Below, one piece after another: positions 17,935 to 26,075 of a DNA stretch of 64,000 nt. Below the pieces are notes generated by a model. It saw only the letters and a program-made list of their open reading frames with translations. It did no database searches and had not been told where the DNA came from. Within the stretch, counting starts at the first letter, position 1; each line of letters opens with the position of its first letter. Origin of the DNA: Olsenella sp. oral taxon 807 (lineage in GTDB: Bacteria > Actinomycetota > Coriobacteriia > Coriobacteriales > Atopobiaceae); the NCBI RefSeq assembly GCF_001189515.2, contig NZ_CP012069.2:2852001-2916000 (forward strand), read 5' to 3'. A program made the position numbers and the translations under genes.

Positions 17935-20298
17935 CTATTGCCCGCGCACGTACTCCTTGAGCAGCTTGCCATCATAGCTTACCGCACACACATACGTGCC
18001 CGTGTTTGGCACCCCGGTGTTCTCCATCAGTCCCGAGCCCATCACGATCAGGTGGTCGCCCGCGTCGGCGAACTCGGCATGGTAGTACCCTTCGGGCAGG
18101 GGTATGTCCGTCGTAAACTTGCCGCCCACGGGCACGAACCGGTATTTTGAGGGCTCTGTGAGCTCGCCACGTTTCTTCACCTCGATGTACGCCTTACCTG
18201 CGGCCACCGCCCGAAGCGTCACCCCCTCACTCCCAGTCGCATGGTACACGCTCAACGCGCAGCCATCCTCAAGTGCGATGCTGATCACGGCAGACCCATC
18301 CTCGCCGCGAAGATCGCCCCCCTCCGTAAAGCAGACGCAACCGTCAGAGACCATAGGGACCCCTATATCTCCCCACTCGTTCGTGTACAGCTCGCGAACA
18401 TCACTTCCGTCCAGGTTCTGCGAATAGAGCGTCCCTGTGGATTTGGGTGAGGACGTGTTACCGGTACTCTTATTGCGGACGAAGTAGGCCTTGTCTCTGG
18501 TGAGCGTCACGTTAGAGCCAGATACGGTACCAAGAACCCGTTGGTTTGCCCCATCCTCGTCCATGGCAAGGATCCTGTGCGTTGCATCATGCTCATCGAT
18601 GTTAACTACAACATAAAGCGTGTGATCAAAGATGTAGGCATCCTTCACGTATTCGGTCGAGCCACCCGCGCCGGATGCAAAGACAGTCTTCCTGTCGCTG
18701 CCATCGAGCTTGATGCTACAGACGTCGTACGATCCTCGCATCCCGCTTCCCCCCTCATCAAGGTAGAAGTCATGGGCCCAGCAGAAGAACAGTCGGTCCC
18801 CACTTCTACTGAAGTCCCAGGCAAAAGGTTCGTCAGCCTTCGTACAGTCCACCCATAGGATGCGCTCTGGATCGGCACCGTCCTTCGCGATGCGGCAAAA
18901 CCCGTTCTTTGCGGCAGAGAAGAAGTAGTCCTGGCCATCGACCGCCATGCCGAGCATGCTGTCGGCATGGGCCGCGTCTTGCGTGTCGTCAGCTCCGAGG
19001 CCGACCGCGCTCGCCCCCAGACGCGCATCTGCTCCGTCTCCCGCCGACCGTGCGGTTGGGTCCATCTGGAGCACCTGCCCGTCATAGTCCATCAGGCAGA
19101 CCCTCGTGTGCCTCGTCTCGTTATAGTTGAGCATCGTCACGACCAGCCCCGTGCCGATATCCTCGATGTCGATACCACCACAGGCATCGCAGGGCAAGGG
19201 AACGGTACGCATCGGACCGCCCTCGAGCGGCACAATGCGCAGGTGCGCGATGATCGCGTCGCGCACGACCTTACCTGTGAAGTACGCCCTGCCATTCGCG
19301 TAGACCACATTACCGAGAAAGTTGATCTGATCCTCATCCGACGCGTCCACAGGGTTAAAGTGATATGCTGCCTTCGCGTCGGAGCCGTCAGGCGCGATGG
19401 ACATGAGGGACGTTGGCGTCCCGTAGTCATCCTCGACAAAGCAGATGCGGCCATCATGGGCGTCCAGTGCTCGAATGGTTATGGACGAGCTCACATAGAG
19501 CTGCTTGACGTCACTTCCGTCCAGCTTCGACGAGCAGAGCGTGTTCAGGGAGTCACGATCCTTGCCTTGGACAAAGTACAGCCGATCGTTGAGGACCACG
19601 GCCTCGCCATACGCGTCATAGACCGTCCGCTGGTTAGAGCCGTCCTCCGCCATCGACCAGATGACGTGCGACGTCCCATCAGAGCCTCCATACTGCCGCC
19701 CGACGACATAGAGCTCACGATCGCGCGCATAAAGGTCGATGACCTCGTCCGAGCCTGCGTCGAAGACGGTTGTGTCGTTTCCACCGTCCTCGTTGATGCA
19801 GTGCACATGGTAGGAGCAGTCCTGCTGCTGCGGGGATGCCTGCGTCTCTACGAAGTAGACGCGCCCATCTCCCTCGGCAAGGCAGGTGGGCGTCCTTAGG
19901 CCGTCTTGCGCCAGCTGCGGCAGCGGGCGGATGAGCTCGACGTCCGTCTTGCCCTCCTCGATCCGGCAGACACCTCCCAGCTCCTGCGACACGAAGTAAC
20001 GGTAGCGCGCGCGGCGGGGTACGACAAAGATAGCCAACGCTATCGCCAACGCGGCGGTTGAGGAGACAAGCGCCATGATGAACAGAGCTCGACGTCTGTG
20101 CGAAGTGGCAGGCGCCGGCTGCGCGACGGCTGTGGGGCCGGGGACTGCGGACGACTGTGTAAGGTCCGGTGAGCCGGCGACGCCCGGTACCTGCGCACTA
20201 GCGGCACCTGGCATTTGCACGGCTTCCATCGGCGCGCCACAGCGCGTGCAGAACCGCTGTCCCTCTGATACGAACGCCCCACAGCTCTCACAAAACAT
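17935..20298 (-). CDS. Zinc-ribbon membrane protein with DUF5050-like beta-propeller exterior
   Basis: 787 residues. The first 25 residues form a double-CxxC zinc ribbon (CESCGAF...CTRCGAP), followed by an Ala/Pro-rich linker, one transmembrane helix (FIMALVSSTAALAIALAIFVV, near residues 72-93) and a long extracytoplasmic part of repeated units of the kind YFV...DGSDV...LY. These repeats, each about 45-60 residues with an Asp-Gly turn, look like DUF5050/WD-like propeller blades. A cytoplasmic zinc ribbon with an outside propeller suggests a sensor or scaffold; no enzyme motif is visible. The start at 20298 has GGGAGGC nearby. Neighbours give no clear function. Confidence 0.75.
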   Translation of the reverse strand: MFCESCGAFVSEGQRFCTRCGAPMEAVQMPGAASAQVPGVAGSPDLTQSSAVPGPTAVAQPAPATSHRRRALFIMALVSSTAALAIALAIFVVPRRARYRYFVSQELGGVCRIEEGKTDVELIRPLPQLAQDGLRTPTCLAEGDGRVYFVETQASPQQQDCSYHVHCINEDGGNDTTVFDAGSDEVIDLYARDRELYVVGRQYGGSDGTSHVIWSMAEDGSNQRTVYDAYGEAVVLNDRLYFVQGKDRDSLNTLCSSKLDGSDVKQLYVSSSITIRALDAHDGRICFVEDDYGTPTSLMSIAPDGSDAKAAYHFNPVDASDEDQINFLGNVVYANGRAYFTGKVVRDAIIAHLRIVPLEGGPMRTVPLPCDACGGIDIEDIGTGLVVTMLNYNETRHTRVCLMDYDGQVLQMDPTARSAGDGADARLGASAVGLGADDTQDAAHADSMLGMAVDGQDYFFSAAKNGFCRIAKDGADPERILWVDCTKADEPFAWDFSRSGDRLFFCWAHDFYLDEGGSGMRGSYDVCSIKLDGSDRKTVFASGAGGSTEYVKDAYIFDHTLYVVVNIDEHDATHRILAMDEDGANQRVLGTVSGSNVTLTRDKAYFVRNKSTGNTSSPKSTGTLYSQNLDGSDVRELYTNEWGDIGVPMVSDGCVCFTEGGDLRGEDGSAVISIALEDGCALSVYHATGSEGVTLRAVAAGKAYIEVKKRGELTEPSKYRFVPVGGKFTTDIPLPEGYYHAEFADAGDHLIVMGSGLMENTGVPNTGTYVCAVSYDGKLLKEYVRGQ

Positions 20299-20592
20299 GC
20301 CTGCCTCCCATCAAGCGCCGCCCCGTAGCTAACCCCGCTGACACGGACTTCCTCTCATGGTAGCGCATCCATCAGCATGCTATCAGCCAGAGATTGGCTA
20401 TCGTCGCCCCCTCCCGCCTCCCCAACACCCCGTCGCCTTACCCCGCATCACCCTCGCGCGTATCACCCTCGTGCGCATGCGCAGTTTTACGACCCAACTT
20501 GCCATGTACGCGTGTACAATCGACCGCAGGAGTGGCGCGGGCAGTACGGCACCGACGTCACCCCCATCTGCAGGCAAGGAGAAGGGACTTTG

Positions 20593-20619
20593 ATGAAACC
20601 TCGACCTCACAGTCGATAA
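20593..20619 (+). CDS. Putative 8-residue leader peptide of the magnesium locus
   Basis: ATG AAA CCT CGA CCT CAC AGT CGA TAA encodes MKPRPHSR, preceded by AAGGAGAAGGG 5-15 bases upstream. It lies about 105 bases before the MgtE-like start. Bases 20604-20610 (ACCTCAC, inside the leader codons) pair with GTGAGGT at 20650-20656, so a ribosome on the leader would prevent that stem. Pro- and charge-rich leaders control Mg2+ transporter genes in enterobacteria (MgtL); a similar role here is inference. Confidence 0.4.
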   Translation: MKPRPHSR

Positions 20620-20656
20620 CCCCTCGGCGGCTCCCCCGTTGGTCTCGCCGTGAGGT
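20604..20656 (+). promoter_or_regulatory. Possible attenuator-like stem in the Mg2+ locus leader
   Basis: ACCTCAC (20604-20610) pairs with GTGAGGT (20650-20656); nested inside is CGGCG (20625-20629) with CGCCG (20646-20650, sharing one base). The first arm is within leader-peptide codons. No downstream U run is seen, so control could be on translation or Rho access instead of intrinsic termination. Confidence 0.4.
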
Positions 20657-20724
20657 ACCCCAGGTGATACAAGCGTCGTGCACCCGTGCGAGGCACGTGA
20701 CGCCCAACCAACAGAGGAGCTCGC

Positions 20725-22569
20725 ATGATCTACCTGTCCCAATTGGTGGGAAACCCCGTCTATGACCTTGATGGCGAGAAGATCGGCAGGGTCAATGACC
20801 TTGGCATTGCCACGGGGGAGGTCTTTCCGCGCGTGACCTCGCTTGCCGTGGAGGGTCCCGGCAAGACCCCCTTCATGATTAGTTGGCGCAAATACGTTGG
20901 CAGCTTCAACGAGGACGAGATTCGTCTCAAGGTCATCGCGACAGACATTAGGTTCAGCTACCTACAGCCCAACGAGGTCCTCATTGCTCGCGACCTTCTG
21001 AACAAGCAGATCGTCGATACGCGAGGGGCCCGCGTCGTGCGCGTAAACGACCTCAAGCTCTCTGACACAAGTTCGTCGCAGCTTCGCCTGCTCGGTGCCG
21101 AGGTAGGTATCCGCGGCATCCTGCGATCACTCTCTCCCGCGCTCGAACGCATCGTGCTACACGCCGCACGCGCCCTGGGAAAGCCGCTGCCCGAGCGCAT
21201 CATCGCCTGGAACTACATGGACCTCATCGAGCGGGACCTCTCCAACGTGAAGCTGTCCGTCTCGCACAAGACCCTCGACGAGCTACACCCCGCAGACATC
21301 GCGGACATCATCGAACGACTGGACCCGCGCCTGCGTGGCCAGGTGTTTGCCCAGCTCGATGAGGAGCGCGCGGCTGACGCCATCGCCGAGCTCACCGACG
21401 ACTCGATGGCTGCCGAACTCATGGGCGACCTAAACGAGGATGCCGCCTCACGTCTTCTCTCCGAGATGGATCCCGACGATGCGGCAGAGCTCGTGAGCGA
21501 GCTCGACTACGACAAGGCCGAGAAGCTCCTGCGCCTGATGGGCGTCAAGGAGCGCAGCGCCATCAACCAGCTTCTGGGCTACCGTGAGGACACGGCGGGT
21601 CGTATCATGACCTCCGAGGTTGTCTCGCTCGCAGAGGATGCGACCGCAGCCGATGCCGTGGCAGCCATCAGGGGACTGGACGAGAACTTTGAGTCCGTAC
21701 ACTACGTCTACCTCAAGGACGAGAAGGGCAGGCTCTCCGGCGTTGTGAGTCTGCGGCACCTTATCACGAGCGACAGCGAGACCAAGCTCAGCGACATCGC
21801 CTATGGGGACCTTGTCTTCGCCCACCCCGACGATGACCAGGAGGACGTGTCAAGGGACATCGCCAAGTACAACCTGCTCGCCATGCCTGTGGTCGACGAG
21901 AACAAGAGGCTGCTGGGCATCGTCACCGTCGATGACGCCCTGGATGTCCTCGAGGAAGAGCATGAGGAGGACCTGCAAATCGCAGGCGCAAGACGCAGCG
22001 ACCCGGAGGGCCGTACGGGCTCACACGACATACTCTGGTTGCTCAGAAACGAGCTCTGGTTCTTTGTCTGGATGCTGGGCCTTGCCCTTCTCGCCCTCCT
22101 CATAGGCAGGGAGGGGCGGGGCATCGTCCTTACGCTGGGAGCCGCCATGCCGGCTGCGGTCGTGGCGGCCCTTGACTCGGTGGGCTTCGTCACGAACTTC
22201 TTCATCGAGAACGATCCCAACGACGAGGACACGCCCTCGCTCGCGGGCTTTGCGTTCAAAGGCATTGGCCTTGGGCTCTTGTTCGCGGCCTTCGTGGCAC
22301 TCGTGTCTATGGGGGTCTTCAGCGTGCTCTTTGCGGGCGACGCGTCAACGGCGCACATCGTCCGCATGGGCACCGCCAGCTTTGCCGCAGCAGCCGCGAG
22401 CATCGTGGTGTCATTTGTCCTATGCCCCGTCTACCTCATCGTCCTACGAAGTCGGGACGAGAAGAATCTCGACACTTCGGGCATCGCCCTGCAGGTCACG
22501 TCCATGCTCCTCTCGTTGGTAGTATTTTGCGCCATAGCCTTGGCACTTGCAGGAAGCTGGGGGAACTAG
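20725..22569 (+). CDS. PRC-barrel / MgtE-N / CBS protein with C-terminal membrane domain
   Basis: 614 residues: a PRC-barrel-like N-terminus (VYDLDGEKIGRVNDL) and a second similar segment (VVDTRGARVVRVNDLKL), an MgtE-N helical repeat domain (HPADIADIIERLDPRLR...DDAAELVSELDYDKAEKLLRLM, about residues 190-290), two CBS domains (ITSEVVSLAED to about 410), then five hydrophobic helices. The membrane part does not carry the GGNAGTQ-type segment of real MgtE channels, so it may not be a classic MgtE pore. MgtE-N and CBS domains bind Mg2+ and nucleotides and act as a sensor. It is immediately followed (1 base gap) by an NRAMP-family gene and the two are surely one transcript. Proposed role: partner or sensor for the transporter. 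Confidence 0.85.
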   Translation: MIYLSQLVGNPVYDLDGEKIGRVNDLGIATGEVFPRVTSLAVEGPGKTPFMISWRKYVGSFNEDEIRLKVIATDIRFSYLQPNEVLIARDLLNKQIVDTRGARVVRVNDLKLSDTSSSQLRLLGAEVGIRGILRSLSPALERIVLHAARALGKPLPERIIAWNYMDLIERDLSNVKLSVSHKTLDELHPADIADIIERLDPRLRGQVFAQLDEERAADAIAELTDDSMAAELMGDLNEDAASRLLSEMDPDDAAELVSELDYDKAEKLLRLMGVKERSAINQLLGYREDTAGRIMTSEVVSLAEDATAADAVAAIRGLDENFESVHYVYLKDEKGRLSGVVSLRHLITSDSETKLSDIAYGDLVFAHPDDDQEDVSRDIAKYNLLAMPVVDENKRLLGIVTVDDALDVLEEEHEEDLQIAGARRSDPEGRTGSHDILWLLRNELWFFVWMLGLALLALLIGREGRGIVLTLGAAMPAAVVAALDSVGFVTNFFIENDPNDEDTPSLAGFAFKGIGLGLLFAAFVALVSMGVFSVLFAGDASTAHIVRMGTASFAAAAASIVVSFVLCPVYLIVLRSRDEKNLDTSGIALQVTSMLLSLVVFCAIALALAGSWGN

Positions 22570-22570
22570 C

Positions 22571-23824
22571 ATGGCCGCAGAGGAGAGAAAGGGCCGCCTC
22601 TCTCGCAAGGGGAGGCTCGCGCTGCTTGCCGCCATGGGACCCGGCCTGCTCACCGCCCTTGCGGGAAACGATGCCGGCGGCATCGCCACCTACTCGAGCG
22701 CAGGCGCATCCTACGGCTTTGGCATGCTGTGGACCGTGCCCATCATGTGCCTCTTGCTGATCGTAGTGCAAGAGACCGCCGCACGCATGGGCTGTGCCAC
22801 CGGCAAGGGCTTTGCGTCGCTCATCCGCGAGCAGTTTGGCATCCGCATCTCGGCGGTGGCGATGCTGGCCCTCATCGTATCCAACTTTGCGGTCACGCTC
22901 TCCGAGTTCGCAGGCATCGCCTCGGGTATGGCGCTCTTTGGCATGCCTACCTTCGTCTCGGTGCCCGTTGCTGCCATAACTACCTGGCTCCTCTCGATGA
23001 CAGGATCGTACCGTCGCATCGAGAAGATACTCCTGGCCATAGGCTGCGTCTTCGTGACCTATGTGGTCGCGGGAATTATGGCAGGTCCCAACTGGGGAGA
23101 TGCCCTTTGGGCTACGCTGGTGCCGCAGGTCTCGACCAACCCGGGCTACGTGTCGCTCCTCGTCGCCAACATAGGCACGACCACCTCGCCCTACATGATC
23201 TTCATGGTGGCGAGCAACGTCGTCGAGAAGAACCTCGACGCGAGCGACATCCCGGGACAGCGCGCGGACAATGTCTCGGGTGCCATCGTGGCCGAGATCA
23301 TCACCTGGTTCATCATCATGACGACGGGCGCGGTGCTCTTTCCCGCAGGCATCGCCGTGAACGACGCCGCAGACGCTGCGCAGGCGCTCGTGCCGCTCGC
23401 GGGACAGCACGCCTCCGCCATGTTCGCGGCGGGTCTGGTGGGGGCCTCGTTTCTGGCTGCCTGCGTCATGCCCGGCATCACCGCCGGCGCCGTCTGCGAG
23501 GCATTTGGCTGGGAGCGCGGCGTGAACCGCAGCTGGCGGGAGGCGCCAGTCTACCATGGCACGATAGCGCTCATCACCGCCGCAAGCGCCATCATCGTGC
23601 TCCTTCCGGGAGCCGACCTCTTTGGCATCATGATGGTGTCCCAGGTCATAAATGGCGTGCTCCTGCCGGTGCTTTTGCTCTGCATGGTCAACATCGCAAG
23701 CGACAGGCACGTTATGGGCGCACATGTCAACGGCCGCATCTGGAACGCGCTCACCTGGTTCACGATCGTCGCGGTCATCATCCTGACCGTGGTGATGTTC
23801 GTCTTCCAAGCGCTGGGATATTAG
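22571..23824 (+). CDS. NRAMP-family divalent metal transporter, probably NRMT-type Mg2+ transporter
   Basis: 417 residues, about 11 helices. In classic Mn/Fe NRAMPs helix 1 has DPGN and helix 6 has a metal-binding Met in MPH. Here helix 1 reads AGNDAGGIATYSS and the helix-6 position reads GTTTSPYMIFM, so both the DPG turn and the Met-Pro-His are altered. These changes match the NRAMP-related Mg2+ transporters (NRMT) characterised from Eggerthella lenta, where loss of the Met removes preference for transition metals. Linkage to an MgtE-N/CBS protein supports magnesium. The start at 22571 has GGGGGA 8 bases upstream, overlapping the end of the preceding gene. Mn2+ transport cannot be excluded from sequence. 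Confidence 0.8.
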   Translation: MAAEERKGRLSRKGRLALLAAMGPGLLTALAGNDAGGIATYSSAGASYGFGMLWTVPIMCLLLIVVQETAARMGCATGKGFASLIREQFGIRISAVAMLALIVSNFAVTLSEFAGIASGMALFGMPTFVSVPVAAITTWLLSMTGSYRRIEKILLAIGCVFVTYVVAGIMAGPNWGDALWATLVPQVSTNPGYVSLLVANIGTTTSPYMIFMVASNVVEKNLDASDIPGQRADNVSGAIVAEIITWFIIMTTGAVLFPAGIAVNDAADAAQALVPLAGQHASAMFAAGLVGASFLAACVMPGITAGAVCEAFGWERGVNRSWREAPVYHGTIALITAASAIIVLLPGADLFGIMMVSQVINGVLLPVLLLCMVNIASDRHVMGAHVNGRIWNALTWFTIVAVIILTVVMFVFQALGY

Positions 23825-23889
23825 GGGCTTCGTGATCGTGTACACTGTTGCGCCGCGAGGGTCGCGCGGGCGCCCGGTGGTGACGCAAT

Positions 23890-24484
23890 AGTGTACACAG
23901 ATCGCCGAAAACGGTCTTTCGGCGCCGTTTCGGGGCATTTGTGTACACTGTTGCGGCGCGGGGGTCGCGCGGGCGGCCCGTGGTGACGCAATAGTGTACA
24001 TAGATCGCCGAAAACGGCCTCTCGGAGCCGTTTCGGGGCATTTGTGTACACTGTTGCGGCGCGAGGCCCGCGCGGGAGGCCGGTGGTGACGCAATAGTGT
24101 ACACAGATTGGCGAAAACGGCCTCTCGGAGCCGTTCTGGGCCATTTGTGTACACTGTTGCGGCGCGAGGCCCGCGCGGGCGCCCCGTGGTGACGCAGGGG
24201 GACACAATAGTGTACACAGATCGCCGAAAACGACCTTTCGACGCCGTTCTAAGCCATTTGTGTACACTGTTGCGGCGCGGGGGTCGCGCGGGCGGCCCGT
24301 GGTGACGCAATAGTGTACATAGATCGCCGAAAACGGCCTCTCGGAGCCGTTCTGGGCCATTTGTGTACACTGTTGCGGCGCGAGGCCCGCGCGGGCGCCC
24401 CGTGGTGACGCAGGGGGACACAATAGTGTACACAGATTGGCGAAAACGGCCTCTCGACGCCGTTTCGGGGCATTTGTGTACACT
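23890..24484. repeat. Tandem array of six 60-bp palindromic elements
   Basis: Elements at 23890-23949, 23993-24052, 24096-24155, 24209-24268, 24312-24371 and 24425-24484, each exactly 60 bases. Each begins AGTGTACAYA and ends TGTGTACACT, with an inner dyad (GAAAACGG...CCGTTTC). Start-to-start distances are 103 or 113; the longer period carries a 10-base AGGGGGACAC insertion. The spacers (43 or 53 bases) are themselves conserved and begin GTTGCG and end CGCAAT (or ACACAAT in the longer ones). This is not a CRISPR: spacers are alike. Confidence 0.9.
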
Positions 24485-24555
24485 GTTGCGGCGCAGGCAG
24501 CGTCGAGAGTTGCGCTGCGGGCAGCGCCACAAGCAGCGACGCAAGCTGCGTCGGA

Positions 24556-24637
24556 TGGCACGAGCGCCTCAACGCCATGGTGTGCCGGCGGCGCCCCCTT
24601 GGTGGCCGTCTCAGCCTTGGTCGAGAAAACAGGTTCT
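24556..24637. repeat. Conserved array flank, copy 1
   Basis: These 82 bases (starting TGGCACGAGCGCCTCAAC, with TGCCGGCGGCGCCCCC in the middle and ending in ACAGGTTCT) recur in inverted orientation at 62100-62181, again right beside an array of the 60-bp elements. The flank ends at the stop end of the PRC-barrel gene. Confidence 0.8.
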
Positions 24638-25363
24638 CTACGTCCCGCTGCCTCGGGCCTTCTTGTACTCGTCCATGAACGAGCCAAACATGCCCTTGGT
24701 CTTCCCCAGTTGCCTACCGAGCGCTTTGGAGCCCTTGGCGACGGCCCTCGAGACCTGGGCGTCCACCTTCTTGGCGACCTTTGATCCCTGTGCCTTGGCC
24801 TTGGCATAGCCCTCCCCCGCACGGGCGGCAACGCCACCGGAAAGCGCGAGCCTCTCCGCTGCAGAATCCACCACCATGCAGTTCTTTGAGCAGCCGCGAA
24901 GCATGGAGACGGGAATGGGCAAGGCGCCCACCAGAGTCTCGGCCACAACGCCGTCACCCACAAAGAAGCTCACGACCTGGCCCGTCTCACGATCGAACTC
25001 TGCATCACTCACAAGGCCAAGCCGCTTGCCCTTAGTCGTGCGAGCATCCATACCAATCCACATAATGCAGCGATCCCAGTCAAGCCCAAGGCGCCTTTGA
25101 GCGGCAGTGCCCGTGCCCCATCTTCTGTCTGTGACAACGAGGTCGTCCCCGCGCTGCTCAAGCGCATCGAGGGCAACAAAGCAATCGGAGCGCCTCACCA
25201 AGCCGGCCACGTCAGGCCGCTTAACCAAAAAGCCTACCACACGCCTGCCGTCGGGATCAAAGACCGTCATGTGGATATGGCCAAGGCGCTTGAGCGCGCC
25301 GCTCTCCCCCCTTGGTACATGAACCTTCATGCGCGTGAGATCACTTAGCCTGAGCCTTGCCAC
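24638..25363 (-). CDS. PRC-barrel domain protein
   Basis: About 241 residues. N-terminal PRC-barrel segment (RLRLSDLTRMKVHVP...LGHIHMTVFDPDGRRVVGFLVKRPD), a second PRC-like segment in the middle (GKRLGLVSDAEFDRETGQVVSFFVGDG), then a Lys/Ala-rich C-terminal helix. PRC-barrels occur in RimM and in photosynthetic and Mg-linked proteins and act in protein or RNA binding. The GTG start at 25363 is chosen because AAGGGA lies 6-7 bases upstream; ATG codons at 25390 and 25330 are alternatives. The neighbouring metal locus also contains a PRC-barrel protein, but this gene is on the other strand. Function unknown. Confidence 0.75.
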   Translation of the reverse strand: MARLRLSDLTRMKVHVPRGESGALKRLGHIHMTVFDPDGRRVVGFLVKRPDVAGLVRRSDCFVALDALEQRGDDLVVTDRRWGTGTAAQRRLGLDWDRCIMWIGMDARTTKGKRLGLVSDAEFDRETGQVVSFFVGDGVVAETLVGALPIPVSMLRGCSKNCMVVDSAAERLALSGGVAARAGEGYAKAKAQGSKVAKKVDAQVSRAVAKGSKALGRQLGKTKGMFGSFMDEYKKARGSGT

Positions 25364-25505
25364 GGCACGTCCCTTCACTATGCATCGCATACGGAAGACG
25401 GGCGGACACGCGACTGCGCGTCCACCCGCCAATTTACCTACCCCTTACGACCCACGGCAAGAGAAGTGGGTTGCTCGCCAAGCAGGGATGTTAGATGATA
25501 GTCGG

Positions 25506-25973
25506 CTACTGGCTGTTCTTTGCCTCGTCCTCAAGATCGGTGGGTTCGCTCACATCGACGACCTCCACCTGTACGGACTGCGCCTCCTGCTCGGCAGGAC
25601 GGTCATCCTCTGCACCAACTTTCTCGGCCACAGTGTTGACGGCATCCTGCACCTGGGCTGACGTCGTGTTGACTGCGTCCGAGAGTGAGCTGCGCAGCTG
25701 GTCCATACGCTCGCGCGCAAGATCAACCTTGGCGCGAAGCTCGTCGGTCGTGGCGTCAACGCTGGGCCGGACATTGCTGATCTTATCGCTGACAACGCGA
25801 GAACCACGCTCGTACGCATCGACTGCGCTATCCCAAGCATCGTTCATGGCGTCGGCAGCCATGGCACGACTCTCGGCCCCGGTGCGAGGGGCGAGCAACA
25901 AGCCGGCGGTGGCTCCAGCAACAGCCCCGACGATACTACCAAGGATAAAACCCAACGTTCCCTTTGCGCTCAT
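25506..25973 (-). CDS. YtxH-like membrane-anchored stress protein
   Basis: 155 residues: N-terminal glycine-rich membrane helix (GFILGSIVGAVAGATAGLLLAPRTG, the YtxH signature), then an amphipathic helical region and an acidic tail. YtxH/general stress proteins are small, single-pass and of unknown biochemical role, often induced by salt or phosphate stress. The start at 25973 has AGGAGG 6 bases upstream. No operon partner close by. Confidence 0.85.
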   Translation of the reverse strand: MSAKGTLGFILGSIVGAVAGATAGLLLAPRTGAESRAMAADAMNDAWDSAVDAYERGSRVVSDKISNVRPSVDATTDELRAKVDLARERMDQLRSSLSDAVNTTSAQVQDAVNTVAEKVGAEDDRPAEQEAQSVQVEVVDVSEPTDLEDEAKNSQ

Positions 25974-26075
25974 GATATCCTCCTGTCGGTTTCTGACTTG
26001 CCACGCCTACCTACGCACATAGTAATCACTTGATGGTATCGAAGGCAACGTCAATCCCAAGCCTCCCTGCATACT

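Larger units (their letters stand above)
20299..20724. other. Divergent upstream region with leader of the Mg2+ locus
   Basis: It lies between the divergently read zinc-ribbon gene and the MgtE-like gene. It has a -10-like TACAAT at 20515-20520 (+), a tiny ORF at 20593-20619 and a 7-bp stem that overlaps this ORF. It was compared with the M-box (ykoK) motif and no match was recognised. Confidence 0.6.
23825..24637. other. Intergenic repeat array between the NRAMP gene and the PRC gene
   Basis: About 810 bases with no credible gene: a half element at 23836-23845, six 60-bp elements (23890-24484), a 12-bp-periodic GC-rich run to about 24550 and a flank that is shared with the array near 62 kb. 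Long open frames exist only because they cross the repeats. Confidence 0.85.

Noticed and set aside
20299-20724. M-box (ykoK) riboswitch upstream of the metal locus
   Set aside because: The conserved core of the M-box was not found; only a short leader ORF and stem are visible.
23890-24484. CRISPR array
   Set aside because: Repeats are 60 bases and palindromic, while the spacers are conserved among themselves, and no cas gene is near.
22496-24963. Long open frames of 380-680 codons crossing the 24 kb array, with repeated Cys/Tyr/Thr segments
   Set aside because: They are made by the 60-bp elements and read antisense through the NRAMP and PRC genes; unit lengths (103/113) are not multiples of three, and no ribosome site or family is seen.
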